A stretch of DNA of 64,000 bases from an uncultured Oscillospiraceae bacterium (GCA_934591895.1 CAKTPP010000004.1:124001-188000); one strand, 5' to 3'; numbered from the stretch's first letter, positions 41,598 through 50,116 are shown. Numbers and translations: made by a program. The notes: generated by a model from the sequence alone, not told the origin.

Positions 41598-42218
41598 ATG
41601 GAAGATGTGAGAGGCGCGCTCGCCGCCAATTTAGCCGAGCTGAGAAAACAGGAGAATCTGACGCAGGCCGAGTTTGCCGCGCGGTTCAATTATTCCGACA
41701 AGGCCGTGTCCAAGTGGGAGCGGGGCGATTCGCTGCCCGACGTTGTCATGCTCAAGACCATTGCCGACCTCTACGGGCTGCGCGTGGACGATCTGCTGAC
41801 CGAGGACGGCGTTGCCAACGCGTTCGCCGAGGCGGCCGGCCGCGAAAAAAAGCACGACGCATACCTGATGCAGAAAATGCTCATCGCCGCCATGTGGGTG
41901 ACGATGGTGTGGGTCGTTGCGGTCGTCGTGTTTTTGTACTCGCAGTTCAGCATCGGCAAGATGTACTGGATGGCGTTCGTGTGGGCGGTGCCGGTGTCGT
42001 TCGCCGTGGCGTTCCTTTTCTCCCGCCACTGGAAGGGCGAGGCGGCGCTGCAGTGCGTGTTCGCGTCGCTGTTCGTGTGGAGCACGATCACCGCGTTTTA
42101 TTTCCAGTACCTCGAATACAACATCTGGGCCGCGTTTTTCGTCGGCGTTCCGGTGCAGATCGCGCTCATTCTCGGCGCCAAGCTCCGCCGCGCCGGTGTG
42201 CATTGGCTGCACCGGTAA
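41598..42218 (+). CDS. XRE-family regulator with C-terminal membrane domain
   Basis: 206 residues. N-terminal helix-turn-helix of the Cro/CI type (about 5-62: NLAELRKQENLTQAEFAARF, YSDKAVSKWERGDSLPD), then about four membrane spans (95-205). Such proteins tether a DNA-binding domain to the membrane. A similar gene lies at 48.3 kb. Start fixed by domain border and by the promoter six bases upstream; no ribosome site. Confidence 0.88.
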   Translation: MEDVRGALAANLAELRKQENLTQAEFAARFNYSDKAVSKWERGDSLPDVVMLKTIADLYGLRVDDLLTEDGVANAFAEAAGREKKHDAYLMQKMLIAAMWVTMVWVVAVVVFLYSQFSIGKMYWMAFVWAVPVSFAVAFLFSRHWKGEAALQCVFASLFVWSTITAFYFQYLEYNIWAAFFVGVPVQIALILGAKLRRAGVHWLHR

Positions 42219-42235
42219 GCCGGCGAAAATACCGC

Positions 42236-42264
42236 TTGACGGCAGGCCGCGCCCGTGCTATACT
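42236..42264 (+). promoter_or_regulatory. Sigma-A promoter of the riboswitch-CDF transcript
   Basis: -35 TTGACG (42236-42241), 17-bp spacer, -10 TATACT (42259-42264). Predicted start near 42271, directly at the 5-prime strand of the riboswitch P1 helix. Confidence 0.8.
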
Positions 42265-42271
42265 CGCGTCT

Positions 42272-42364
42272 AATGACAGGCCGGAAACGGCCGGGCGGCG
42301 GCAGCGCCGCAGCAGACAGAGATCACCGCGTCTGTGGGACTTCATGCCCCACAGGCGCTTTTTT
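42272..42364 (+). ncRNA. NiCo (czcD) transition-metal riboswitch with terminator expression platform
   Basis: Aptamer 42272-42345 shows the four-helix NiCo layout: P1 AATGA/TTCAT, the CAGG junction, P2 CCGGAAACGG, CCGGGC junction, P3 GGCGGCAGCGCC, GCAGCAGA and P4 ending TCTGTGGGAC. These junction blocks match the published consensus as I remember it. GCGTCTGTGGG (42328-42338) can instead pair with CCCACAGGCGC (42348-42358) to form a terminator followed by six T (42359-42364). Metal binding should favour the aptamer and switch the efflux gene on. Newer work proposes Fe2+ as a ligand. Confidence 0.85.
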
Positions 42365-42385
42365 ATTAGAAAGGAGTCTTTTTTC

Positions 42386-43273
42386 ATGCGTGAACCCGCT
42401 TCCGCACCCGACGATGCCAAGCGCGTGACCATGCAGGTATCCACCGTCGGCATCGTCTGCAACGCCGCGCTGACGGTGTTCAAGCTCGTCGCCGGCATTG
42501 TGGCGCACTCGTCGGCCATGGTGGCCGACGCCGTGCACTCGGCGTCCGACATCCTCGGCTCGCTGATCGTGATGATCGGCGCGGTCTTTTCCAACAAGGC
42601 GGCCGATGCCAGCCACCCCTACGGCCACGAGAAGCTTGAGTGCATCGCCTCGATCCTGCTCGGCAACATTCTCGTGCTCGTCGGCGCGGCCATCGGCTAC
42701 TCCGGCATCATGAAAATCATCCACGGCGCGGCGCTTGCCGCTCCCGGTGTGCTCGCGCTCATCGCGGCGGTGGTGTCCATCGCCGTCAAGGAGGCGCTGT
42801 ACTGGTATACGATCGCGGCCGCCAGGCGCATCCGCTCCGTGTCGCTCAAGGCCGAGGCGTGGCACCACCGCTCGGACGCACTGTCGTCCATCGGCAGCTT
42901 TGCGGGCGTGCTCGGCGCGCGGCTCGGCATGCCGATCCTCGACCCGATCGCGTCGATCGTCATCTGCCTGTTTATCTTCAAGGTGGCCTACGGCATCTTC
43001 CATGAGAGCATCGACCGTCTCGTTGACCGTGCGGCCGACGCCGAAACCGTCGACGCCATGCGCCGGACAATGCTGGGCACAGCAGGCGTCGTGCGCGTGG
43101 ACGACCTCAAGACGCGGCTGTTCGGCAGCCGGACGTATGTTGACGCCGAGATCGCGGTCGACGGCGCGCTGCCGCTGCGCGACGCGCACGCCATCGCCGA
43201 GCGCGTGCACCATGAGCTTGAGCACGATTTTCCGGACGTCAAGCACTGCACCGTGCACGTAAACCCGGCGTAA
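42386..43273 (+). CDS. Cation diffusion facilitator (CzcD/FieF-like) metal efflux protein
   Basis: 295 residues with about six membrane spans. Metal-site motifs HSSAMVADAVHSASD (HxxxD in TM2) and HPYGHEKLE are present, with the second site around AEAWHHRSDALSS (HxxxD in TM5); the C-terminal cytoplasmic domain ends in HxVxHxL-type HELEHDFPDVKHCTVHV. It exports divalent metals (Fe, Co, Ni, Zn or Mn). The riboswitch upstream argues for Co/Ni or Fe. ATG at 42386 has AAAGGAG. Terminator at 43306-43340. Confidence 0.94.
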   Translation: MREPASAPDDAKRVTMQVSTVGIVCNAALTVFKLVAGIVAHSSAMVADAVHSASDILGSLIVMIGAVFSNKAADASHPYGHEKLECIASILLGNILVLVGAAIGYSGIMKIIHGAALAAPGVLALIAAVVSIAVKEALYWYTIAAARRIRSVSLKAEAWHHRSDALSSIGSFAGVLGARLGMPILDPIASIVICLFIFKVAYGIFHESIDRLVDRAADAETVDAMRRTMLGTAGVVRVDDLKTRLFGSRTYVDAEIAVDGALPLRDAHAIAERVHHELEHDFPDVKHCTVHVNPA

Positions 43274-43305
43274 GGCGCGGCAATTTCGCCGAAAATACAC
43301 GCCCT

Positions 43306-43340
43306 GCAAAAGAGCTGCCCGGGAGGACAGCTCTTTTTGC
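43306..43340 (+). terminator. Terminator of the cation efflux gene
   Basis: Stem GCAAAAGAGCTG (43306-43317) with CAGCTCTTTT, run of five T inside the descending arm. Confidence 0.75.
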
Positions 43341-43430
43341 GCGGCGGCATGGCACGCAGGGCGGAGAAAACCGCAAAATGCGCGCAAAACGCGTGCTAAG
43401 GCTCCGCTAAGGTTCACAATTGCGCCCGTA

Positions 43431-43500
43431 TTTGTCGAGCAGGTGACCGGATTCGACAAAATCCGACGCCGTCTCCGGAAAACGGTTTACATAACATAAA
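43431..43500 (+). promoter_or_regulatory. Two Spo0A-box-like sites upstream of a two-component system
   Basis: TTTGTCGAG at 43431-43439 and TTCGACAAA at 43452-43460 (exact complement of TTTGTCGAA), 21 bp apart. The following GTTTACATAA is shared with the region before spo0A (about 37419). Part of a 448-bp gap; no gene seen. Confidence 0.45.
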
Positions 43501-43540
43501 ACGAGCAATCAATGCGCGGGGGAAAAACATCCCGCTCCGC

Positions 43541-43631
43541 AAGCGCCCGCGTCGCCTGCCGGAGGCGGACGGCGCGGGCGGTGCAGTCAGGCCGCATATC
43601 CCTTTGTCAAAAAGTATTTACTTTTTTGACA
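43541..43631 (+). repeat. Dispersed structured element, copy G (right half only)
   Basis: Carries the GC hairpin region, the block GTGCAGTCAGGCCGCA and the terminal palindrome TGTCAAAAAGTA/TACTTTTTTGACA at 43605-43631. The left box and hairpins 1 and 2 are absent. Confidence 0.75.
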
Positions 43632-43721
43632 GTCTTTTTCACTTAATTTTTCTTAAAGCTGCCATTTGCCCCTGTGCGCACACGGGGCGGATGTGTTAGG
43701 ATAAAGCCCAGAGGTGATACG

Positions 43722-44423
43722 ATGGAAGCTCCCCAGATCCCCGCCCGCATCCTCGTCGTGGATGACGAGCCGGACATCCGCAACATTCTGCACATTCTGC
43801 TCTCGTCGCGCGGCTATGAGGTCGATGAGGCCGAAAACGGCCTGCGCGCCGTCGCGTGCGTGCGCGCACAGCCGGACTATGACCTCATTATTATGGACAT
43901 CATGATGCCCGGCATGGACGGCGTCGCCGCCTGCACGGAGATCCGGCGCTACAGCGTCGCGCCGATCCTGTTTCTGACGGCGAAGGCGCAGCCCGGCGAC
44001 ATGAGCGATGCCTACGGCAGCGGCGGCGACGATTATCTTGTCAAGCCCTTTTCCAACCACGAGCTCTTCCTGCGCGTGGATTCGCTCATCCGGCGCTACC
44101 GCGTCTATCACGGCAAGGGCGACGCGCCGACGGTCATCGACGCGCTCGAGATCAACCGCGACAAGGGCACCGTCTGCAAAAACGGCCGCGCCGTCGAGAT
44201 GACCAAGACGGAGTTTGAGCTGCTGCAGTACCTGATCGCCAACCGCGGCACATCCGTGTCCGCGCGCAAGCTCTATGAGGATGTCTGGCACGAGAAGTTC
44301 CTGCCGAGCTCGGCCAACACCGTCATGGTGCACATCCTCAAGCTGCGCAAAAAGCTTGAGGACGATCCGTCCAACCCGACGCTGATCCGCACCGTCTGGG
44401 GAAAGGGGTATCAGATTGATTAA
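43722..44423 (+). CDS. OmpR/PhoB-family response regulator
   Basis: 233 residues: receiver with VVDDEPD, Asp59 in LIIMDIMMPGMDG, VKPFSNHE; winged-helix domain with MTKTEFELLQYL and RTVWGKGYQID at the end. ATG at 43722 follows GAGGTGAT. Its last 8 bases overlap the kinase start. The effector domain and kinase type resemble VanR/VanS-like systems of Clostridia; target genes unknown. Confidence 0.94.
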   Translation: MEAPQIPARILVVDDEPDIRNILHILLSSRGYEVDEAENGLRAVACVRAQPDYDLIIMDIMMPGMDGVAACTEIRRYSVAPILFLTAKAQPGDMSDAYGSGGDDYLVKPFSNHELFLRVDSLIRRYRVYHGKGDAPTVIDALEINRDKGTVCKNGRAVEMTKTEFELLQYLIANRGTSVSARKLYEDVWHEKFLPSSANTVMVHILKLRKKLEDDPSNPTLIRTVWGKGYQID

Positions 44424-45750
44424 CAAGTGGCGCGCCTCGATCAGTGCGCGCATGATCCTCGTGCTCATTCTGGCGCTGGCTCTGGGCGTCGGGTGTTATT
44501 TCGGCTGCTACCGGCTCGGCGTGTGGACGATCAACCACTGGTACATGTCGGCCGATGCGATCGAGGTGCGCAACCAGCGGCATGAGCGCAGCCTGCAGCG
44601 GTACGTGGAGAGCAACAGTGTCTCCTCGCGCGACACGGTGGCCATCGGGCAGTGGCTGCGCAGCGAGAAAAACGCCAGCGTCATCGTCTATCAGGCGGAG
44701 GGCGATCCGTATGAGGCCGGTACCTGGGGCACGAGCCAGCTGCTCGACGATACGACGCAAAACGACCTCGCAGCGCTCGGCTACAGCTTTTATACCATGC
44801 AGTTTGCTGACGGGGAGTGCCGCGTCGCCATGTGCGACTACTCCGAGTCGCGGCTGTTCGGCTACGCGCAGTTCGGCGCGCTCGTGCTGGCGTTCGTGGT
44901 CTATTCGTGCATCGCGTTCGGCTTCACGCGGCGGCTCGCGCGGCGCGTCACGCGCCTGTCGGAGGCTGTGAGCGCGGCCGGTGCGCTCAACCAGACGATC
45001 CCGGTCACGGGTACGGACGAGCTTGCGCGCCTTGCGCAGAACGTCAACACCATGCGCGAGACGATCGTCGAGCGCACGCGCAACGAGCAGACCGCGTGGC
45101 AGGCCAACAGCGACCTCATCACCGCCATGTCGCACGACATCCGAAACCCGCTCACGTCGCTCATCGGCTATCTTGACCTGCTCGAGATGCAGCAGGCGCA
45201 GCTGCCGGAGGAGCTGCGGCGCTATGTGCTCGCAAGCCGCGACAAGGCCTATCAGCTCAAGGATCTGACGGGGGAGATGTTCCGGTACTTTCTCGTGTTC
45301 AGCCGCGGCGAACAGGAGACGCACCCCGAGCCGTATGACGCACAGATCCTCTGTGCGCAGCTGCTCGGCGAGTGCGCGGAGGAGCTGCGCAGCCGCGGCT
45401 TCGACGTCAATCTTCTGCTGCTCGGCACGCCCTGCACCGTCACGACCGACGTGCAGATGCTCAAGCGCGTGACGGACAACCTCCTGTCGAACATAGAAAA
45501 ATATGCCGACCCCGCCTCGCGCCTGACCATTCTGGCCGAGCGCGAGGGCGAGCGGCTGCACGTCTGCTTTGCCAACCGCGCCCGGCGCGAGCTTGCGCGC
45601 GTCGAGAGCAACCATATCGGCCTGCGCACGTGTGCGGCGATCCTGAAGCTGCTCGGCGGCGAATTTGCCACGCACAGCGACGGGGCGGATTTTGCGGCGG
45701 AGTTCATCCTGCCGGTCACGCCGCCGGATGCGCCGCAGAGCGAGACCTGA
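44416..45750 (+). CDS. Sensor histidine kinase (VanS-like, shortened ATPase domain)
   Basis: 444 residues with a TTG start overlapping the regulator stop and an AAAGGGG site. Two membrane spans (about 12-34 and 155-175) flank a sensor of about 120 residues; HAMP; phosphoacceptor His240 in AMSHDIRNPLTSLIGYL; N box DNLLSNIEKYA and G2-like HIGLRTCAAILKLLGG. The DxGxG (G1) and F boxes seen in most kinases are missing, replaced by FANRARRELARVESN. That short form is common in Clostridia VanS-like kinases, so activity is likely. Confidence 0.9.
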   Translation: MINKWRASISARMILVLILALALGVGCYFGCYRLGVWTINHWYMSADAIEVRNQRHERSLQRYVESNSVSSRDTVAIGQWLRSEKNASVIVYQAEGDPYEAGTWGTSQLLDDTTQNDLAALGYSFYTMQFADGECRVAMCDYSESRLFGYAQFGALVLAFVVYSCIAFGFTRRLARRVTRLSEAVSAAGALNQTIPVTGTDELARLAQNVNTMRETIVERTRNEQTAWQANSDLITAMSHDIRNPLTSLIGYLDLLEMQQAQLPEELRRYVLASRDKAYQLKDLTGEMFRYFLVFSRGEQETHPEPYDAQILCAQLLGECAEELRSRGFDVNLLLLGTPCTVTTDVQMLKRVTDNLLSNIEKYADPASRLTILAEREGERLHVCFANRARRELARVESNHIGLRTCAAILKLLGGEFATHSDGADFAAEFILPVTPPDAPQSET

Positions 45751-45772
45751 AACCGAACCTGACCCGGCTGCT

Positions 45773-45960
45773 TGTCAAAGAACCTCGTAGAGTTTGCGCC
45801 CGCAGGCGCAAAGAAAGTCCGATCATTTTCTTCGGCGACATGTGCGGCGAAGAAAATACCGCTCGGCCTGCAAACGTGCGCGCCGTTCACCCAAGGTGAA
45901 CGGCGCGTGCGCTGCAGTCAGGCCGCAAACTCCTTTGTCAAAAAGTAATACTTTTTGACA
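45773..45960 (+). repeat. Dispersed structured element, copy D (188 bp, full length)
   Basis: Same length as copy B and near-identical outside the variable middle. Ends TGTCAAAGA and CTTTTTGACA; box CCTCGTAGAGTTT; hairpin 1 TTTGCGCC/GGCGCAAA; hairpin 2 ATTTTCTTCG/CGAAGAAAAT; a locus-specific middle hairpin GCCGTTCACC/GGTGAACGGC where copy B has unrelated bases; terminal palindrome. No flanking duplication. Lies in the 333-bp gap before the cardiolipin synthase promoter. Confidence 0.88.
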
Positions 45961-45994
45961 GATTGCGCCGCGGCCGGAAAACCGCCGGAATGCC

Positions 45995-46023
45995 TTGAAC
46001 GTTTTCCGGATTTCCGCTATAAT
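45995..46023 (+). promoter_or_regulatory. Sigma-A promoter of cardiolipin synthase
   Basis: -35 TTGAAC (45995-46000), 17-bp spacer, -10 TATAAT (46018-46023), 35 bp after repeat copy D. Confidence 0.85.
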
Positions 46024-46083
46024 AATAAAAATACCCTGACCGGTGCGCTCGCGCCGGAACGACTGTGCAGAGGAGGTGCGCTT

Positions 46084-47676
46084 GTGCGCAAGGTCTGGTT
46101 CGAGGACGACAACGAGATCCGTCTGCTGCGCCGCGGCAAGCGCCGCCTGCTGGACATCGTGTTCGGCCGCACGATGGTCATTGTCGTGCTGCTGCTGCTG
46201 CAGGTCGGCATGATGGTGTTCGGCGCGCACTATCTCGGCCGCTATTACCCCGCGCTGTCCGGCGTCGCGCACGCGCTGGCGGTCGTGCTCATCATCCATC
46301 TGGTCAACAAGCCCGGCAGCGCGACGACAAAGATCACATGGATCGTGCTCGTCATGGCGCTGCCCGCGTTCGGCGTGCTGCTGTACCTGTTCGTGCAGCT
46401 CGATATCGGCCACCGCTATGCCAACCGCCGCGTGCAGGAGAGCATCGTGAGCACCGTGCAGTATGTGCCGCGGCAGACCGGGCTCATGGCGCGTCTGCGC
46501 GCCGAGCTGCCCGAGGTGCATAACCTTGCCGAGTACACGCTGCGCTCCGGCGACTATCCTGTGTATGAAAACACCGCCGTCACCTACTACCCCATGGGGC
46601 AGGATAAGATCGGCGCGCTGCTCGACGCGCTGCAGTCGGCCGAGCGGTTCATTTTTCTGGAATACTTCATCATCGAGGAGGGCGACGTCTGGGGCCGCAT
46701 CCTCAAGATCCTTGAGGAAAAGGTGCGCGCCGGCGTCGAGGTGCGCGTGCTCTATGACGGCACGTGCACGTTCTACCGCCTGCCCTACGGCTACCCCAAG
46801 CGCATGGAGGCGCTCGGCATCCGCTGCAAGATGTTCGCGCCGCTGCGCCCGTTTGTCAGCACCTATTATAATAACCGCGACCACCGCAAGATCGCCGTCA
46901 TCGACGGGCGCGTCGGCTTCACCGGCGGCGTGAACCTTGCCGACGAGTATGCAAACCTTGTCAGCGTCTACGGCGTCTGGAAGGACACCGCCGTGCGGCT
47001 CGAGGGCGAGGCCGTGCGCTCGCTCACGCTCATGTTCCTGCAGATGTGGGGCATGGATGAGCGCGAGCCGGACACGGATTCCTACAGCCGGTATCTCAAT
47101 GTGCCGCTGCCGCTGCTGCCGGAGGCGGGGGGCTATGTCCTGCCGTATGCCGACAGCCCGCTCGACGAGGAGCGCGTCGGCGAGTGCGTGTATCTCGACA
47201 TCCTCAGCCACGCCGAGCGCTACGTGCATATCTTCACGCCGTACCTCATCCTCGACGAGACGATGGTCATGGCGCTCACGTTCGCGGCCAAGCGCGGCGT
47301 GGATGTGGAGCTCATTTTGCCGCACGTGCCGGATAAAAAGTTCGCCTTCGCGCTGGCCAAGGGGCACTACCGCGAGCTGCTCGACGCCGGCGTCAAGATC
47401 TACGAGTACACGCCCGGCTTCGTGCACGCGAAGGTGTTCGTCAGCGACGACTGCAAGGCCGTCGTCGGCACGATCAACCTCGATTACCGCAGCCTGTACC
47501 TGCATTTTGAGGATGCGGTGTATCTCTATGACTGTCCGTGCATCGCGGACATCGTGGCCGACTTTGACGCCACGCGCGCCCAGTCGCAGATCGTCACGCA
47601 CGGCGACCTCGCGCGCATCCCGCTGCACACGCGCATCACGTCGGCGCTGCTCAAGCTGGTAGCGCCGCTCATGTAA
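46084..47676 (+). CDS. cls: Cardiolipin synthase
   Basis: 530 residues. Two N-terminal membrane spans (about 22-42 and 48-66, with a third near 80-98) and two phospholipase-D domains with complete HKD motifs: NRDHRKIAVIDG (about 268) and HAKVFVSDD with GTINLDYRS (about 450-475). Joins two phosphatidylglycerols to cardiolipin at the membrane. GTG at 46084 is chosen because AGGAGG lies 8 bases upstream; longer in-frame reading has no support. Confidence 0.94.
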   Translation: MRKVWFEDDNEIRLLRRGKRRLLDIVFGRTMVIVVLLLLQVGMMVFGAHYLGRYYPALSGVAHALAVVLIIHLVNKPGSATTKITWIVLVMALPAFGVLLYLFVQLDIGHRYANRRVQESIVSTVQYVPRQTGLMARLRAELPEVHNLAEYTLRSGDYPVYENTAVTYYPMGQDKIGALLDALQSAERFIFLEYFIIEEGDVWGRILKILEEKVRAGVEVRVLYDGTCTFYRLPYGYPKRMEALGIRCKMFAPLRPFVSTYYNNRDHRKIAVIDGRVGFTGGVNLADEYANLVSVYGVWKDTAVRLEGEAVRSLTLMFLQMWGMDEREPDTDSYSRYLNVPLPLLPEAGGYVLPYADSPLDEERVGECVYLDILSHAERYVHIFTPYLILDETMVMALTFAAKRGVDVELILPHVPDKKFAFALAKGHYRELLDAGVKIYEYTPGFVHAKVFVSDDCKAVVGTINLDYRSLYLHFEDAVYLYDCPCIADIVADFDATRAQSQIVTHGDLARIPLHTRITSALLKLVAPLM

Positions 47677-47705
47677 ACGGATCACTTAAGAAAGGGGAAC
47701 CTGTT

Positions 47706-48257
47706 ATGTCCAAATGTTATCTGCTGTTTGCCGAAGGCCTGGAGGAGTGCGAGGGCCTGATCACGCTCGACATTCTCCGCCGCGCCGGTCTGGAGACGTA
47801 TACGGTGTCCATTGAGGATGCGCACACCGTCGTCGGCGCGCACGGCGTGCCCGTCACGTGCGACCGCACGCTGTCGGAGCTGCTGGCGGCGCCGCCGGAG
47901 CTGATCGTGCTCCCGGGCGGCATGCCCGGCACGACAAATCTGGCCAAAGCTCCGGCTGTGGAGACGCTCGTGCGCCGCACGCTTGAGCACGGCGGCCGCG
48001 CCGCCGCCATCTGCGCCGCGCCGAGCGTGCTTGCGCAGTACGGTCTGCTTGCCGGCCGCCGCGCCACCTGCTACCCCGGCTTTGAGGACAGATGCTCCGG
48101 TGCGCAGATGGTCGACGCCGACGTTGTCACCGACGGGCCGATCACGACCGGCCGCGCGCTCGGCGCTGCGATCCCGTTCGCGCTCGAGCTCGTGCGCCTG
48201 CTCACCGATGAGCAGACCGCCGCACGCACGGCGGAGGAGATCGTCTACCGGACGTGA
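47706..48257 (+). CDS. DJ-1/PfpI (ThiJ/YajL-like) family protein
   Basis: 183 residues of the class I glutamine-amidotransferase-like fold. The nucleophile-elbow Cys is in AAICAAPSVLAQYG (about residue 101), the oxyanion region LPGGMPGTTNLA precedes it, and the acidic partner Glu is in FAEGLEECEG. Relatives act as deglycases, chaperones or proteases; role unclear. Lies 29 bp after cls with an AAAGGGG site, so probably on the same transcript. Confidence 0.92.
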   Translation: MSKCYLLFAEGLEECEGLITLDILRRAGLETYTVSIEDAHTVVGAHGVPVTCDRTLSELLAAPPELIVLPGGMPGTTNLAKAPAVETLVRRTLEHGGRAAAICAAPSVLAQYGLLAGRRATCYPGFEDRCSGAQMVDADVVTDGPITTGRALGAAIPFALELVRLLTDEQTAARTAEEIVYRT

Positions 48258-48338
48258 CGCCCGGGCGGTATGTGACGGTTGACAACGCGCGCGCGAATGC
48301 GTAAAATGGACAGCACATCATCATCGTGAGGATCCGCT

Positions 48339-48923
48339 ATGGACGAACTGAAACTCATCTTTGCCAGCAACCTCATCCGCCTGCGCACGGCCGCGGGCAT
48401 GACGCAGGCGGAGCTTGGCGAACAACTGAATTATTCGGATAAGTCGATCTCCAAGTGGGAGCGCGGTGAGGCCATTCCCGATGCCGCAGTGCTCAAGCGC
48501 ATGAGCGAGCTCTTCGGCGTCACGGTCGATTACCTGCTCAACGAGCACGACGCGTGGCAGCCCGGACCCGAGCCCAGCGCGTGCGACCGCAGCCATCACG
48601 CCATCATCCTCGTCGCCCTCATGGGCATCGTGACGCTGGCGGTGCTGGTGTTCGTGGTGCTGTGGCTGTGGCTGGGCGCGGTGGAGTGGATCGTGTTCGC
48701 CTGCTTCGTGCCGGCGGCGGTCATTACCTACCTCGTGCTCAACAGCGTGTTTTTCGGCGGGCGGGGCAATCTGTATGTGGTGCTCGGCCTCGTGGCGAGC
48801 GTTTTTGTCGTGGGCTATCTCGTGCTGCTGCGCTTCGGGATGAATTTCTGGCAGCTGTTTTTGATCTTCATCCCGGCGGAGGCCGTCGTTTACTTCAGCT
48901 TTCATATCCGCGCAAAGCATTGA
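48339..48923 (+). CDS. XRE-family regulator with C-terminal membrane domain (second copy)
   Basis: 194 residues. Helix-turn-helix (about 5-62: NLIRLRTAAGMTQAELGEQL, YSDKSISKWERGEAIPD) plus four hydrophobic spans (about 85-190). Clearly paralogous in layout to the gene at 41.6 kb. A TTGACA at about 48279 with TAAAAT 15 bp later may be its promoter; SD is GTGAGGA. Confidence 0.88.
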   Translation: MDELKLIFASNLIRLRTAAGMTQAELGEQLNYSDKSISKWERGEAIPDAAVLKRMSELFGVTVDYLLNEHDAWQPGPEPSACDRSHHAIILVALMGIVTLAVLVFVVLWLWLGAVEWIVFACFVPAAVITYLVLNSVFFGGRGNLYVVLGLVASVFVVGYLVLLRFGMNFWQLFLIFIPAEAVVYFSFHIRAKH

Positions 48924-48959
48924 AAATTCAGCGTTCTATGATTTGTAGAGCGCACCGTT

Positions 48960-48998
48960 CGGGGCGTAGAACAGGGGAGAACCGTGTTCTACGCCCCG
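48960..48998 (+). terminator. Hairpin terminator after the XRE gene
   Basis: 13-bp perfect stem CGGGGCGTAGAAC/GTTCTACGCCCCG with 13-base loop, weak T tract (TTCCGTTTTG). Confidence 0.65.
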
Positions 48999-49013
48999 AT
49001 TCCGTTTTGTAGC

Positions 49014-49042
49014 TTGCATAATTCCTGCTTTGCAGGTATGCT
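49014..49042 (+). promoter_or_regulatory. Sigma-A promoter of the degV-like gene
   Basis: -35 TTGCAT (49014-49019), 17-bp spacer, -10 TATGCT (49037-49042), about 75 nt leader. Confidence 0.65.
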
Positions 49043-49122
49043 ATGCGTGCGTTGATTGCGTTGATAGGAATAAACCAGCCCGCCCGGCGGGCAAATCAAA
49101 GGATGTAAAGGAGACCGACAAC

Positions 49123-50010
49123 ATGGCTGATTTTGTACTGAGCTGCTGCTCCACCGCCGACCTGACGAAGGAGCATTTCCGGCAGCGTGACATTTCGTAT
49201 GTCTGCTTCCACTACCAGCTTGACGGTGTGGACTACCCGGACGATCTGGGCGAGTCGATGCCGTTTGATAAATTCTATGCCGCTATGGCAAACGGCGCGG
49301 ACACGCGCACCTCTCAGGTGAACATCTCGGAGTTCGTGGACTACTTTACCCCGTTTCTCGAGCAGGGTAAGGACATTCTGCACGTCTGCCTGTCCTCGGG
49401 TCTGTCGGGCGTGTCGAACTCGGCCGAGAACGCCGCGCGCATCGTGCGCGAGCGCTACCCGGAGCGCAAGATCTACATCGTCGACTCGCTCGGCGCGTCC
49501 TCGGGCTATGGCCTGCTGATGGACAGGCTCGCCGACCTGCGCGACGAGGGCATGAGCATCGACGCCGTGCGCGACTGGGCAGAGGCGCACAAGCTTGAGC
49601 TGCACCACTGGTTCTTCTCCACCGACCTGACGTTCTATGTCAAGGGCGGACGTATCTCCAAGGTGGCCGGCGTTTTCGGCGGCCTGCTGGATATCTGCCC
49701 GCTGCTGAACATGGATAACCTCGGCCGGCTGATCCCGCGCTCCAAGATCCGCGGCAAAAAGCGCGTCCTGAAGGAGATCGTCATGCGCATGGAGGAGCAC
49801 GCGCAGGGCGGCCATGACTACTCCGGCAAGTGCTACATCTCCAACTCCGCGTGCTATGACGATGCGCGCGCCGTGGCCGACGAGATCGAGCAGAAGTTCC
49901 CGAAGCTCAACGGTAAGGTCGAGATCTACAGTGTCGGCACGACCATCGGCAGCCACACCGGCCCGGGCACCGTGGCGCTGTTCTTCTGGGGCGACGAGCG
50001 CAAGAACTGA
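49123..50010 (+). CDS. DegV-family fatty-acid-binding protein (FakB-like)
   Basis: 295 residues. DegV/FakB proteins bind one fatty acid and present it to the kinase FakA for phosphorylation. Typical blocks: SCCSTADLTKEHF at the start, RTSQVNISEFVDYF, LSSGLSGVSNSAENAA (fatty-acid carboxyl contact), YIVDSLGASSGYGLL, FYVKGGRISK and the C-terminal TTIGSHTGPGTVALFFWGD. ATG at 49123 has an AAAGGAG site. Monocistronic, ended by a strong hairpin at 50051-50084. Confidence 0.95.
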   Translation: MADFVLSCCSTADLTKEHFRQRDISYVCFHYQLDGVDYPDDLGESMPFDKFYAAMANGADTRTSQVNISEFVDYFTPFLEQGKDILHVCLSSGLSGVSNSAENAARIVRERYPERKIYIVDSLGASSGYGLLMDRLADLRDEGMSIDAVRDWAEAHKLELHHWFFSTDLTFYVKGGRISKVAGVFGGLLDICPLLNMDNLGRLIPRSKIRGKKRVLKEIVMRMEEHAQGGHDYSGKCYISNSACYDDARAVADEIEQKFPKLNGKVEIYSVGTTIGSHTGPGTVALFFWGDERKN

Positions 50011-50050
50011 TCCGGCGATTGCCCTGCCCCTCACCTTTTCATTATCCAGA

Positions 50051-50084
50051 CAAGAACCCCTGACCGTGCGGTCAGGGGTTCTTG
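50051..50084. terminator. Bidirectional hairpin between degV and the convergent small gene
   Basis: 15-bp perfect stem CAAGAACCCCTGACC (50051-50065), GTGC loop, complement to 50084, then CTTTAT. Confidence 0.75.
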
Positions 50085-50116
50085 CTTTATGCGGTTTTGA
50101 TGCTGCCCGACCGGAG

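Noticed and set aside
45170..45750. Histidine kinase at 44.4 kb inactive because G1 and F boxes are missing
   Set aside because: The short ATPase form with N box and GLRTC-type G2 motif is common in VanS-like clostridial kinases, so loss of function is not supported.
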